Origin: Vibrio zhugei
GTDB lineage: Bacteria; Pseudomonadota; Gammaproteobacteria; Enterobacterales; Vibrionaceae
NCBI RefSeq assembly: GCF_003716875.1
Contig: NZ_CP033078.1
Span: forward strand, 1,364,001-1,428,000
DNA length: 64,000 bases
Direction of reading: 5' to 3'
The position numbers and the translations under genes are program-made. The notes beneath the pieces are model-generated. The model saw only the letters and a list, made by a program, of their open reading frames with translations. It did no database searches and was not told the origin of the DNA. Shown piece by piece: positions 18,793-28,235 of this stretch. Numbering within the stretch: the first letter of the stretch is position 1; each line of letters opens with the position of its first letter.

Positions 18793-19410
18793 TTAGCGGT
18801 GCTCAGGTAGCGCTAATTGTTGTTGTAATGCATGAATAATTTGCGCGGTGACTCCCCATATTAAATGGTGGTTGTACGTCATACCAAAGACTTGATGGGC
18901 TTGATTGCGAATGGTAAATGTATAAGACCCAAGAGAGCTTGGATGGAAGATGTGTTGAGCTGGGACTTCGAACACTTCAGCCACCTCATTGGGATCGATG
19001 CGTGGCGTATAATCACAGGGAATAAACGCGACGATGGGGGTCACACAAAACTGGCTGACGGTCACCAAGGGCGGCAATTGACCAATGACGTCAATATCCT
19101 CAATCGGCACGCCGATTTCTTCGCGCGCTTCACGTTGTGCGGTATCACTGAGAGAGGCGTCGTCATGTTCATAGCGCCCCCCTGGAAAACTGACTTCTCC
19201 TGGGTGGTGCCGCAAATGGTCGGCTCGCCGTGTAAAAATGACGTGCAACCCATTCGGGCGTTCCACTAAGCCGATTAATACTCCTGCATGGCGCAATGAG
19301 TTTGCTTTTCCTGCTAGAGTCTTGGCTGGTTGTTGAGTCGCGGTTGGATATTGTGCCGCAGGGCTTAGCACGAAGTGATTTAAAAAATCGAGTTTCGAGA
19401 AGGACGACAC
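18793..19410 (-). CDS. nudL: NudL-type CoA pyrophosphatase (Nudix hydrolase)
   Basis: The 205-residue Nudix hydrolase has the box GGRYEHDD...AQREAREEIGV (about 77-100) and the NudL-type lead-in HHPGEVSFPGG. Members cleave CoA to phosphopantetheine and adenosine 3',5'-bisphosphate. It lies 42 bases after pabB on the same strand, so it is likely co-transcribed. The length is close to E. coli NudL (192). Confidence 0.9.
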   Translation of the reverse strand: MSSFSKLDFLNHFVLSPAAQYPTATQQPAKTLAGKANSLRHAGVLIGLVERPNGLHVIFTRRADHLRHHPGEVSFPGGRYEHDDASLSDTAQREAREEIGVPIEDIDVIGQLPPLVTVSQFCVTPIVAFIPCDYTPRIDPNEVAEVFEVPAQHIFHPSSLGSYTFTIRNQAHQVFGMTYNHHLIWGVTAQIIHALQQQLALPEHR

Positions 19411-19452
19411 GGCAGACTCCTATAGCGTTCGGGGCGTAAAATAGTAAAGAGC

Positions 19453-20814
19453 TTATCCCAATAATGGGAGAATACGTGAGAGCTTATCCAGCGTTTCTTG
19501 ATATTCATCATCAACTTGGCTATCTGCAACTAAACCACCACCGGCCCAAACATACAACAAGTTTTGACAGGCAATCAGAGTGCGAATGGTAATACTGGTA
19601 TCCATTCGGCCATGACGGCTTATGTAACCGATCGAGCCACAGTAAAGACTGCGTCGGTGCGGTTCGAGCTCTTCAATGATCTGCATGGCGCGAATTTTGG
19701 GGGCTCCGGTGATAGAGCCGCCGGGAAAACAGGCGCGCAGCAGTTGTGCCATGGTATAGCGCTCATCAAGCTGAGCGGTAATCGTCGAGACTAAATGGTG
19801 CACGGCTGGGAACGATTCGACCGCAAACAAATGGGGAACTCGCACGGAGCCAGGCATCGCCACTTTCCCCACATCGTTTCTTAACAGATCAACGATCATT
19901 AAGTTTTCCGCTTGATCTTTCGCCGAGTGAGCCAGTTCATTGGCGAGTTTCTTATCTTGGTTGGCATCCTCACTGCGTGGTCGAGTGCCTTTAATCGGCT
20001 TGGTATCAATGTGGCGGTCATTGACTCGCAAAAACCGCTCCGGAGAAAGACTGATGATGGCCCCTTGTGGCAAGCGCAGAAAAGCAGAGAAGGGCGCGCG
20101 GTTCGCCTGTTCGAGCTGAGTGTAAATATGCCATTCACTCCCTTGATAGGGCGCACAAAAGCGTTGCGTTAAATTGACTTGATAGCAATCTCCACTGCGT
20201 AAATACGCTTGCACCGCATTGAATTTCTTAGCGTATTGCGCTTGAGTCATATTCGACTGCCACGGACCGACAGTGAGCGATGCAGCTGGTGGACGCGGCT
20301 GATTTTTTAACCAAGTCCATGCGTCGAGCACATTCTGACCGACCACGAAAGCGCTTTGTGTTTGGTGATCGACAATCACTGCCCATTCATACAGCCCTAC
20401 CGCCATGTCGGGCATTGCAATATCGTGCTCTGCTGTGGCTGGGAGCGTTTCAATCCGCCGACCTAAATCATAGGCCCAATAGCCTAGTGCTCCGCCGACA
20501 AAGGGAACATCTAAATCACACGTTAAATCGGGCAAATACTGCTCTTGATACTGCGCGGTCAAGACAAATGGGTCGTCATGACTCACCATGTGTTGTTGCG
20601 CTGTCTCGATGGTGGTTTGACCTGCAAATGTGGTTAATGTGACGAGTGGCTTAGCCACTAGCACATCAAATCGGCTATCTTGATGATTCTCGGCAGAAGA
20701 ACGTAGCAACATCGCCCATGGAAGATGTTGTATGGGTTCGAATAATTGCTCGGCAAGTTTAGGAGCATAAGCGAGTTTCTCGATATCGATGAGCGTATTT
20801 TTTTTGTGATTCAT
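19453..20814 (-). CDS. pabB: Aminodeoxychorismate synthase component I
   Basis: The 453-residue chorismate-utilising enzyme with PabA makes 4-amino-4-deoxychorismate for folate synthesis. Motifs include SGDCYQVNLTQRF (about 207-219), ISLSPERFL, DTKPIKGTRPR with the catalytic Lys at 275 (PIKGT marks PabB, while TrpE has PIAGT), and FPGGSITGAPKIRAM. It is divergent from the fumarase gene and followed by nudL. The ATG start has no clear Shine-Dalgarno, but the N-terminus fits the family. Confidence 0.95.
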   Translation of the reverse strand: MNHKKNTLIDIEKLAYAPKLAEQLFEPIQHLPWAMLLRSSAENHQDSRFDVLVAKPLVTLTTFAGQTTIETAQQHMVSHDDPFVLTAQYQEQYLPDLTCDLDVPFVGGALGYWAYDLGRRIETLPATAEHDIAMPDMAVGLYEWAVIVDHQTQSAFVVGQNVLDAWTWLKNQPRPPAASLTVGPWQSNMTQAQYAKKFNAVQAYLRSGDCYQVNLTQRFCAPYQGSEWHIYTQLEQANRAPFSAFLRLPQGAIISLSPERFLRVNDRHIDTKPIKGTRPRSEDANQDKKLANELAHSAKDQAENLMIVDLLRNDVGKVAMPGSVRVPHLFAVESFPAVHHLVSTITAQLDERYTMAQLLRACFPGGSITGAPKIRAMQIIEELEPHRRSLYCGSIGYISRHGRMDTSITIRTLIACQNLLYVWAGGGLVADSQVDDEYQETLDKLSRILPLLG

Positions 20815-20900
20815 GGACTTTATTTGATTTAGATTCTGTAAAACAATGGATTACATAGCGTATCGTGATATCCAAGAGTATCATAAAAATAGAACAATTG

Positions 20901-20966
20901 AGGGTGGTTAATCTCATTACTGAGTATTGGCGTGGGCTTGTAAACCACCATTCAGTCAACCACCCT
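20901..20966 (+). repeat. Inverted and direct short repeats in the fumarase leader
   Basis: AGGGTGGTT at 20901-20909 is complementary to two copies downstream: AACCACC at 20943-20949 and AACCACCCT at 20958-20966. The two right-hand copies are 15 bases apart, so only one can pair at a time. The unit lies between pabB and the fumarase start. No function is known. Confidence 0.6.
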
Positions 20967-20999
20967 TACTGGACGTATACGATAATAACGAGGCAAGCA

Positions 21000-22523
21000 A
21001 TGACGGTAATAAGCAAGCAAGATGTCATCAGCAGTGTGGCTGATGCGCTTCAATACATTTCCTACTACCATCCCGTGGATTTTGTGAAAGCACTCGAAAG
21101 TGCACATGAACGTGAGGAAAACCCGGCGGCAAAAGATGCGATCGCTCAAATTTTGATTAACTCTCGCATGTCGGCAGAAGGGCATCGTCCTATCTGTCAG
21201 GATACCGGGATCGTAACATGCTTTGTTGATATTGGTATGGACGTCCAATGGGATGAAACCGATATGACGGTACAAGAAATGGTGGATGAAGGCGTACGTC
21301 AAGCATACTGCAATCCCTATAATCCATTGCGTAAGTCGATTCTCAAAGATCCTGCTGGCGCGCGCATCAACACACAAGATAACGCACCAGCCGTTGTTCA
21401 TATCAATATGGTGAAAGGCGACAAAGTCGACGTGCGTATCGCGGCCAAAGGTGGCGGCAGTGAAAACAAGAGCAAAATGGTCATGTTAAACCCATCAGAC
21501 GACATTGCTGCTTGGGTCGAAAAAACCTTGCCGACCATGGGCGCAGGCTGGTGTCCACCGGGAATGCTCGGTATTGGTATTGGTGGTACGGCAGAAAAAG
21601 CGGCTGTGCTGGCAAAAGAGTCTTTGATGGAACACATTGATATTCAAGATTTAATCGCACGTGGTCCGCAAAATGCGGAAGAAGAGCTGCGTGTGGATAT
21701 TTTTAATCGCGTCAATAAGTTAGGCATTGGCGCGCAAGGATTGGGCGGATTGACCACTGTGGTGGATGTTAAAATTAAATCAGCCCCCACGCATGCGGCT
21801 TCAAAACCGGTATGTATGATCCCCAACTGCGCAGCGACACGGCATATCCATTTCACATTAGATGGCTCTGGTCCTGCGCAATTGACGCCACCAAAATTGG
21901 AAGATTGGCCACAAATCACTCGTGAAGTGAACAGTAATACGCGCCGGGTGAATCTCGATACCATCACCAAAGAAGACGTACAAACATGGCGTACCGGAGA
22001 AACGGTGTTACTATCCGGTAAAATTCTCACCGGACGTGATGCCGCGCATAAACGTATTCAAGCGCTGTTGGACAAAGGCGAGTCTTTACCTGAGGGCGTC
22101 GATCTCAAAGGTAAATTCATTTACTACGTCGGTCCGGTTGATGCGGTGGGTGATGAAGTCGTTGGGCCAGCAGGACCGACAACCGCAACCCGTATGGATA
22201 AGTTTACCGATATGATGCTGGAAGACATTGGTGTGATGGGCATGATTGGTAAGTCTGAACGGGGTGATGACACGGTCGCATCGTTGAAAAAACACAAAGC
22301 GGTGTATTTAATGGCCGTGGGTGGCGCGGCATATTTAGTCGCCAAAGCCATTAAAAAAGCGCGAGTGGTGGCATTTGAAGACTTGGGGATGGAAGCGATT
22401 TATGAGTTTGAAGTCGAAGATATGCCAGTCACGGTGGCAGTGGACTCCTCTGGCGCCAACGTCCATCGTTTAGGCCCTGATACATGGCGAGTTAAAATTC
22501 AAGAAGCCGAGCACAATCAGTAA
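21000..22523 (+). CDS. fumA: Class I fumarate hydratase (4Fe-4S, homodimeric)
   Basis: The protein has 507 residues from the ATG at 21000, with GAGG eight bases before it; the longer frame to 20865 is not needed. It interconverts fumarate and malate. It contains both parts of class I fumarase: an alpha-like N-terminal part with RPICQDTGIV and WCPPGMLGIGIGGT, and a beta-like part with LLSGKILTGRDAAHKR and YYVGPVDAVG...GPAGPTTATRMD. The cluster cysteines lie in CQDTG, MIPNCAATRH and the WCPPG region. It is a single-gene transcription unit with its own terminator. FumA and FumB cannot be told apart here. Confidence 0.94.
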   Translation: MTVISKQDVISSVADALQYISYYHPVDFVKALESAHEREENPAAKDAIAQILINSRMSAEGHRPICQDTGIVTCFVDIGMDVQWDETDMTVQEMVDEGVRQAYCNPYNPLRKSILKDPAGARINTQDNAPAVVHINMVKGDKVDVRIAAKGGGSENKSKMVMLNPSDDIAAWVEKTLPTMGAGWCPPGMLGIGIGGTAEKAAVLAKESLMEHIDIQDLIARGPQNAEEELRVDIFNRVNKLGIGAQGLGGLTTVVDVKIKSAPTHAASKPVCMIPNCAATRHIHFTLDGSGPAQLTPPKLEDWPQITREVNSNTRRVNLDTITKEDVQTWRTGETVLLSGKILTGRDAAHKRIQALLDKGESLPEGVDLKGKFIYYVGPVDAVGDEVVGPAGPTTATRMDKFTDMMLEDIGVMGMIGKSERGDDTVASLKKHKAVYLMAVGGAAYLVAKAIKKARVVAFEDLGMEAIYEFEVEDMPVTVAVDSSGANVHRLGPDTWRVKIQEAEHNQ

Positions 22524-22559
22524 TCGGTTTTTGTTATCGTGTGCGATAAAAACGACATA

Positions 22560-22583
22560 AGCGCGGCTCAAGCCGCGCTTTTT
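22560..22583 (+). terminator. Terminator after fumarase
   Basis: An eight-base-pair GC-rich stem (AGCGCGGC with GCCGCGCT) with loop TCAA is followed by five T residues, 37 bases after the fumarase stop. Confidence 0.93.
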
Positions 22584-22657
22584 GTTTGTATAGTCTTGAT
22601 TTTACGCTTATCTTGATATTAGATTTGATTCACTTTTCACTAAAAGGGACGCTGTGT

Positions 22658-22843
22658 ATGTCACGTTTCATTCGGTTTTTACAATGGGCGGTATTGATCA
22701 TTTTTGGCGGTATTCTCACCTATGACTTTTTGTTTTCTGGCTTGAATATTTTCCAAAATAAATACGTGGTTATCAGCACAGTGTTAGCGTTAATGCTGGA
22801 ATTAGCCTTGTGGGTCATTTATAAGCTCACAGAAGATGATTAA
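22658..22843 (+). CDS. Small two-helix membrane protein, unknown
   Basis: The protein has 61 residues from the ATG at 22658, which has AAAGGGA at a workable distance; the frame is open further upstream to 22586 but crosses into the region just past the terminator. It has two hydrophobic segments (about 8-26 and 36-54) with a short polar loop (NIFQNKY) and an acidic tail (TEDD). I do not recognise the family. It lies between the fumarase terminator and ycjX and could be the first gene of the ycjX transcript. Confidence 0.65.
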   Translation: MSRFIRFLQWAVLIIFGGILTYDFLFSGLNIFQNKYVVISTVLALMLELALWVIYKLTEDD

Positions 22844-22997
22844 GCCACTCAGATGACGGGAGAGGCGGTGGTTTGTTATGTCAATGCGTTGTCAACTTTG
22901 CATCTAACTGGTTGTTTAATCGTACTACCGTCCCCATTTCTTCCCATTCTATAGTGCAAGATTGGCCACTTTCTTTTCGGCCCTAGGAGTCCAAATA

Positions 22998-24374
22998 ATG
23001 TCACTGCGTAAAGACATGGCCCAGTTGGTTCACAGAACGACCGATTCGCATATCCGCCTTGCGGTCACGGGATTATCGCGGGCAGGCAAGACGGCCTTTA
23101 TCACGTCATTGGTCAACCAGTTGTTACATAGCTCGTCTCATGACAACTTACCGTTATTTTCAGCCGCTCGCGATCATCGTTTGATTGGTGCGCGCCGTGT
23201 GCCGCAAACGAACTTAATGGTGCCACGTTTTTCGTATGATGAAGCCGAGGCGTCTTTATATGGTGTACCGCCTGCATGGCCGGAACCGACAAGAGACGTC
23301 AGTGAAATCCGTTTAGCCATTCGTTATCGGCCGCAAAAAAGAACCAAACGTTTACTGAGCTCACAAGCGACGTTGTACCTGGATATTATTGATTATCCTG
23401 GTGAATGGTTGCTAGATTTGCCCTTATTAGAACTCGATTTTTTTGCGTGGAGTCAGCAGCAAATGCAAGCATTGCATGGCCAGCGCAAAGCCTTCGCGGC
23501 AGAATGGCTCTCGGCACTCGAGGCTTTGGATCTGCACGCACCCGCCGATGAACAGGTGATGGCAAATATTGCCAAGTTATACACGGATTATTTACATCGC
23601 TGTAAAGCGGAAGGACTTCACTGGGTTCAGCCGGGACGCTTTGTGTTACCGGGAGAATTGGCTGGTGCTCCGGTTTTGCAATTCTTTCCCGTAGTGAGCT
23701 CGTTGGCATCCGAAGAGGTGCCGTCAGGCAGTTATTTAACTTTGTTGCAAGCGCGCTATCAAGAGTACCAATCGAAAGTAGTGAAGCGTTTTTATAAGCA
23801 ATATTTTTCAACGTTTGATAGACAATTGGTTTTGGTTGATTGCTTATCACCGCTCAATGCTGGGTTTGATTCCTTTATGGATATGCGCAGCGCGCTGGAA
23901 CAGTTGATGCACAGTTTTCGTTACGGTCGCTCGGGGTTATTGAGCCGTTTATTTGCGCCTAAAATTGATAAGGTCGTGTTTGCGGCCACCAAGGCGGATC
24001 ATATTACGCCAGATCAACACACGAACTTGGTGAGTTTACTTCAGCAAATGGTGCATCCGGCATGGCAGCATGCGGCTTTTGAAAACATCGATATGAGCTG
24101 CATTAGCATGGCGTCAGTAAGAGCGACACAGTCTGGTTATATTGCGGTGAAAGACACTCAACATCCCGCAATTCAAGGCACATTGCTTACTGGCGAAGAG
24201 CAAACTCTTTACCCTGGCGACGTCCCAGAAAAACTGCCTGATCCAGAGTACTTTGAGCAGCATCGGTTTGATTTTAGTGAGTTTCGGCCACTCAGATCAG
24301 AGCGAGATGCGCCACTTGCCCACATTCGTTTAGATAAAGCCCTCGATGTATTATTGGGAGACAAATTACGATGA
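22998..24374 (+). CDS. ycjX: YcjX family P-loop GTPase-like protein
   Basis: The protein has 458 residues from the ATG at 22998 (AGGAG eight bases upstream), preferred to the 22962 start. It has a Walker A-like GLSRAGKT at 25-32, a switch-like YLDIIDYPGEW (about 122-132) and an AATKADHIT segment resembling the G4 motif (about 328-336). The family (DUF463) is stress-associated in E. coli, where it is co-transcribed with ycjF; its activity is poorly defined. Here it overlaps ycjF by four bases (ATGA) and is followed by tyrR as in enterics. Confidence 0.93.
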   Translation: MSLRKDMAQLVHRTTDSHIRLAVTGLSRAGKTAFITSLVNQLLHSSSHDNLPLFSAARDHRLIGARRVPQTNLMVPRFSYDEAEASLYGVPPAWPEPTRDVSEIRLAIRYRPQKRTKRLLSSQATLYLDIIDYPGEWLLDLPLLELDFFAWSQQQMQALHGQRKAFAAEWLSALEALDLHAPADEQVMANIAKLYTDYLHRCKAEGLHWVQPGRFVLPGELAGAPVLQFFPVVSSLASEEVPSGSYLTLLQARYQEYQSKVVKRFYKQYFSTFDRQLVLVDCLSPLNAGFDSFMDMRSALEQLMHSFRYGRSGLLSRLFAPKIDKVVFAATKADHITPDQHTNLVSLLQQMVHPAWQHAAFENIDMSCISMASVRATQSGYIAVKDTQHPAIQGTLLTGEEQTLYPGDVPEKLPDPEYFEQHRFDFSEFRPLRSERDAPLAHIRLDKALDVLLGDKLR

Positions 24375-25390
24375 GTCACTATAAACAAAAAAGGCACTTT
24401 GAGGGTGAGTTATACCCAGAGCAAGAACTCGAACTTGGCGAAAAGCAGGCCTTTCACCAAGCAGAAATGTTTGTCCCTTCAGAGCAAGAGCAGGATGAGC
24501 ACGCGATTGAGGCGAGTCTCGATGAGGTGGTGCGCCCACGCAATGGCCGGCTTTGGAAAATCAGTACGGCGATCGCGGTTTTTGGTGGTTTAGTGGTGTG
24601 GCAAACCGTCGATTCGGTGTTAACTGCTATTCGTAGCTCTGACTGGTTAAGTGTTGGGTGGAGTGCATTCATTGCGGGTTTGGCCGCTGTCGGTGTCGGC
24701 GCATTATGTAAAGAATTATGGCACCTACGTAAGCTCAAGCGTCATTTTTCAATTCAAGAGCAAGCGGAGCGCTTAATCTTAGACAATCAAGTCGGACAAG
24801 GCGAAGCGTTCTGCCACAAGCTGGCTGAACTTGGCGATATCCACGCCACCAATTTGGGTTATCAACGCTGGAAAAACAGCATTAATAACAGTCATAGCGA
24901 TGCGGAAATCTTGGAGTTGTATGACGCGCTCGTGCTTGAACAACAAGATAAGCAGGCTTTAGATATCGTGACGCGCTATTCAACAGAAGCGGCGGTGCTG
25001 GTGGCCGTGAGCCCACTCGCGATGGCCGATATGATATTAGTTGGTTGGCGCAGCTTCAAAATGGTCGAAAAGCTCGCTGATTTGTACGGGATTGAATTGG
25101 GTTACTGGTCACGGTTGAAGTTGTTTAAAGCGGTGCTCGTGAATATGGCAACCGCAGGCGCGAGTGAGATGGTGGTGGATGCGAGTTTCGATTTACTCTC
25201 GATGGACTTGGCCGCGAAAGTCTCCACTCGTGCAGGGCAAGGTATTGGCGTCGGTATTTTAACGGCGCGGCTTGGTATTAAAGCGATGGCGCTACTGCGG
25301 CCTTTGCCTTGGGTTGAACAACGCCGAGTGAAATTATCGCAGGTTCGTAAACATATCTTGGCGAAAGTAGCAGCGGTAGCGGTAAAATAG
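24371..25390 (+). CDS. ycjF: YcjF/DUF697 family inner-membrane protein
   Basis: The protein has 339 residues with a long acidic cytoplasmic N-terminus, two adjacent membrane helices (about 68-90 and 98-115), a helical cytoplasmic part, and a C-terminal DUF697-like region with hydrophobic stretches (AVLVAVSPLAMADMILVGWR). It is translationally coupled to ycjX and is presumed to be its membrane partner. No enzymatic motif is visible. Confidence 0.92.
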   Translation: MSHYKQKRHFEGELYPEQELELGEKQAFHQAEMFVPSEQEQDEHAIEASLDEVVRPRNGRLWKISTAIAVFGGLVVWQTVDSVLTAIRSSDWLSVGWSAFIAGLAAVGVGALCKELWHLRKLKRHFSIQEQAERLILDNQVGQGEAFCHKLAELGDIHATNLGYQRWKNSINNSHSDAEILELYDALVLEQQDKQALDIVTRYSTEAAVLVAVSPLAMADMILVGWRSFKMVEKLADLYGIELGYWSRLKLFKAVLVNMATAGASEMVVDASFDLLSMDLAAKVSTRAGQGIGVGILTARLGIKAMALLRPLPWVEQRRVKLSQVRKHILAKVAAVAVK

Positions 25391-25499
25391 GCCGGATAGC
25401 CAGCGTATTCAATGCGATAACCACAGACATGACTTGACGCACTGAGTTGCTTGGTAGACACTACTGTCAACTTTTCGTGACACTTGGTAGGAAAGCATC

Positions 25500-27038
25500 G
25501 TGCGTCTTGAAGTCTTATGCGAAGACAGACTCGGATTAACCCGAGAACTGCTTGATATCCTCGCCTCGAGAAATATTGATCTCCGAGGTATTGAAATTGA
25601 CATTAGCGGCATTATTTACCTGAATTGCCCAGATAGTGATTTCGCCACCTTCAGTGAGTTGATGACGGAAATTCGTCGTATTACTGGTGTAAAAGATGTG
25701 CGTAAAATTCAGTTTATGCCGATGGAGCGCCACAATACGGAGCTCATCTCGTTACTCGACAACCTCCCAGATTGTGTTTTGTCGATCAATCTTAAAGGCG
25801 AAGTCGACATGGCCAATCTCAGTGCCATTGCGACACTGAATAAACCTGCCAATGAAGTGATTGATCAACCCATTTCTCATCTCGTGCCAACTTTTAACTT
25901 CCCTCGCTGGATAGAAGGCAGTAAAGCGCGTTTACGTGATCATGTTGTGCTTGAAGGGCTCGATTATCAACTTGAAGTCACGCCGGTCTACATTACTGGG
26001 GAGTCGAAAGAATCGACGCTCGCAGGGGCGATGATGATGCTTAAACCGATGAAAGGATCGTCAGCGTTCGATGATCGCGTTCCGCTCGATTCTTTATTGG
26101 GGTTTGAGCACTTTGTCGGCGTTTCTCATCGGCATAAAACCTTGTTGAATCAAGCGAAGAAGCTATCCAGCTTGGATCAACCGCTACTGATTGAAGGGGA
26201 AACCGGTACAGGCAAAGAAATGCTTGCACGCGCCTGTCATCATCGTTCCCCTCGAGGTGAACAGCCATTTTTAGTCGTTAACTGTGCGTCCATGCCGGAC
26301 GATGTGGCCGAGACGGAACTGTTTGGCCGTATTGCGGGCAACACTGAGCCTAGCAGCAAGGGCATTTTTGAGTTGGCGAATGGTGGCACGGTGTTTCTCG
26401 ATGAAATTGGGGAAATGAGCCCTCACTTGCAAATTAAGTTATTGCGCTTTTTGCAGGACGGAACATTCCGACGCGTAGGGGAAGAGCAAGAAATCCATCT
26501 GGATGTACGTGTCATTGCATCGACGCGCCATCAACTGCTGGCGCTATCGGATGCAGGCAGTTTCCGCGAGGATTTATATTATCGCCTGAATGTTTTAACC
26601 TTACGCATTCCACCATTACGTGATAGACCCAGTGATATTGCGCCGTTACTTGAGTTATTTATCACCAAGCACAGCCGCAGCCTGGGCATTTCACGCCCTG
26701 AGATGGAAGACACGTTGCTGGATGAGTTGGCACACTACCATTGGCCTGGCAACATGCGCCAATTGGATAACATGGTGTTGCGTGCGTTGACTGAAATACA
26801 AGATGAACCTTTAGGTATTGGCCATTTTCATTTACCACATAGTGAATCCACGGCGGGCGTGACGGGGCAGTTGTTCTTAGACGGTTCCTTAGATGACATC
26901 ATGAAAACGTATGAGCATCAGGTGTTAGATCGCCTCTACCAGTCTTTTCCATCGAGTCGGAAATTGGCAAAACGTCTTGACGTGTCACATACTTCTATTG
27001 CGAACAAGTTACGCGAGTATGGCATCAAAAAACGCTAG
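25500..27038 (+). CDS. tyrR: TyrR: aromatic amino acid transcriptional regulator
   Basis: The protein has 512 residues from a GTG start with AGGAAAG before it. An N-terminal ACT domain (1-70, MRLEVLCEDRLGLTRELLDI) is followed by a PAS domain (about 78-190), an AAA+ domain with Walker A GETGTGKE at 233-240 and Walker B GGTVFLDEIGEM at 295-306, and a C-terminal helix-turn-helix ending SHTSIANKLREYGIKKR. The GAFTGA loop of sigma-54 activators is absent (FGRIAGNTEPSSKGIF), as is known for TyrR, which acts with sigma-70. The order ycjX-ycjF-tyrR is conserved. Confidence 0.96.
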   Translation: MRLEVLCEDRLGLTRELLDILASRNIDLRGIEIDISGIIYLNCPDSDFATFSELMTEIRRITGVKDVRKIQFMPMERHNTELISLLDNLPDCVLSINLKGEVDMANLSAIATLNKPANEVIDQPISHLVPTFNFPRWIEGSKARLRDHVVLEGLDYQLEVTPVYITGESKESTLAGAMMMLKPMKGSSAFDDRVPLDSLLGFEHFVGVSHRHKTLLNQAKKLSSLDQPLLIEGETGTGKEMLARACHHRSPRGEQPFLVVNCASMPDDVAETELFGRIAGNTEPSSKGIFELANGGTVFLDEIGEMSPHLQIKLLRFLQDGTFRRVGEEQEIHLDVRVIASTRHQLLALSDAGSFREDLYYRLNVLTLRIPPLRDRPSDIAPLLELFITKHSRSLGISRPEMEDTLLDELAHYHWPGNMRQLDNMVLRALTEIQDEPLGIGHFHLPHSESTAGVTGQLFLDGSLDDIMKTYEHQVLDRLYQSFPSSRKLAKRLDVSHTSIANKLREYGIKKR

Positions 27039-27048
27039 TGAGAAACCC

Positions 27049-27615
27049 ATGTCATTGTATTATGTTCACCAAGTCGATAATGATATTGCCTTACGCACGG
27101 CGACGGTCGACGACGCTGTGTTGATCAGTCAATATTTCTGTGATAATCGTGAGTATTTAAAGCCTTGGGAACCACAGCGAACCCCCGCATTTTATGCGCC
27201 GATTACTTGGCGGGATCGGTTGGTTAAACTGCATGAATTACATCGCTTGGGCATGGCGTATTACTTGTTGATCATTGATCAGGCCACCAGTGAAATGCTT
27301 GGCACCATTTCGTTCAGTAACTTGGCAAAATTTCCGCTGTATTCTTGTTCGGTCGGATACTCACTGGCTGAAAAAGCACAAGGGCGCGGCATCATGAGCC
27401 GAGCACTCAAAATGGCCTGTGAGTATATGTTCTCAGAGCAAAATATGCATCGCATCAACGCCGCTTACATGCCTCATAACCAGCGTAGCGCTGCAGTACT
27501 TAAACGCGTCGGTTTTGTTGAAGAGGGGTTTGCTGCCAATTATTTATTGATCGATGGCCAATGGCGCGATCATCGTTTAGTCGCATTGCTTAACGAGCAT
27601 TGGCAGGCCGAATGA
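27049..27615 (+). CDS. rimJ: RimJ-type N-acetyltransferase (GNAT)
   Basis: The protein has 188 residues from the ATG at 27049, ten bases after tyrR; longer starts lie inside tyrR. It is a GNAT fold with the RimJ/RimL pattern: NREYLKPWEPQR near the N-terminus, VGYSLAEKAQGRGIMSRAL as the acetyl-CoA loop (QGRG) and INAAYMPHNQRSAAVLKRVGF near the end. RimJ acetylates the N-terminus of ribosomal protein S5. The paralogues RimI and RimL are less likely by length and the YLKPWEP motif. Confidence 0.85.
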   Translation: MSLYYVHQVDNDIALRTATVDDAVLISQYFCDNREYLKPWEPQRTPAFYAPITWRDRLVKLHELHRLGMAYYLLIIDQATSEMLGTISFSNLAKFPLYSCSVGYSLAEKAQGRGIMSRALKMACEYMFSEQNMHRINAAYMPHNQRSAAVLKRVGFVEEGFAANYLLIDGQWRDHRLVALLNEHWQAE

Positions 27616-27687
27616 CAAAGTCAGTACCGCTCACAATGCGGTATTGTGACGGTTTCGCTGTCTCTATCAAATTATAAAGGACACTTC

Positions 27688-28167
27688 ATGTCATTTTTAC
27701 CTTTGGACGAATACCAAAGAAAATGGATTTTCACTCATCAATCCATGCCAGTCCCAGAAGAGGATTTGGCTTACATCAAGCCGATGACGGCGCAACGTGC
27801 GGCTCAGTTCTGGAAAGATAATATCAGCGCGCAAAGTCCCGATTCTGAGCGCCTTAGCGCACAGGACTGGCCGAGCCGTAAAGACGCTTGGTTTGAAACC
27901 ATTAATTGGATGCCAGAATGGGAGAGTGATGAGGCGTCAATGCCAGACGCTATTTTAGAGCATATCGATTGGCAAGATGATGTTACGGTGTATTTTTGTT
28001 ATGAAAAGTACAACATCATTGAGACGAAGTGGTCGATATTTAAACGTCATTGGAAGAATTTTTTATTCTATGATGATGGCCCGATTCTGCTGGGTCGCCG
28101 ACGTCAACAAGCGTTATGGTTCCATACCAATGGCACGGTCAGCTTAGGCCAGCGCTATACCCAATAA
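27688..28167 (+). CDS. DUF2947 family protein
   Basis: The protein has 159 residues from the ATG at 27688 with AAAGGA seven bases upstream. It is soluble and rich in aromatic residues, with LDEYQRKWIFTHQSMPV at the start and TVYFCYEKYNIIETKWSIF plus FDDGPILLGRRRQQ-like segments at the end. I recognise it as the DUF2947 family of vibrios and Shewanella; the function is unknown. It ends just before a terminator. Confidence 0.75.
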   Translation: MSFLPLDEYQRKWIFTHQSMPVPEEDLAYIKPMTAQRAAQFWKDNISAQSPDSERLSAQDWPSRKDAWFETINWMPEWESDEASMPDAILEHIDWQDDVTVYFCYEKYNIIETKWSIFKRHWKNFLFYDDGPILLGRRRQQALWFHTNGTVSLGQRYTQ

Positions 28168-28187
28168 CTGAGCGGGTTAGAAAAACA

Positions 28188-28218
28188 AACAATGCCAACG
28201 TTTTGCGTTGGCATTGTT
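28188..28218. terminator. Bidirectional terminator between the DUF2947 and symporter genes
   Basis: A 13-base-pair perfect stem (AACAATGCCAACG with CGTTGGCATTGTT) has a five-base loop, an A-tract before it and TTTT after it, so it can act on both convergent genes. Confidence 0.92.
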
Positions 28219-28235
28219 TTGATACTAGATAACGA

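Noticed and set aside
20952..21401. 149-codon minus-strand frame opposite the fumarase start
   Set aside because: It overlaps a strongly conserved enzyme gene on the other strand and has no domain or Shine-Dalgarno.
23386..23850. 154-codon minus-strand frame inside ycjX
   Set aside because: Shadow of the real gene; the composition is not protein-like and there is no family.
25500..27038. Missing GAFTGA in TyrR as a novelty
   Set aside because: TyrR proteins are known to lack the sigma-54 loop and act with sigma-70.
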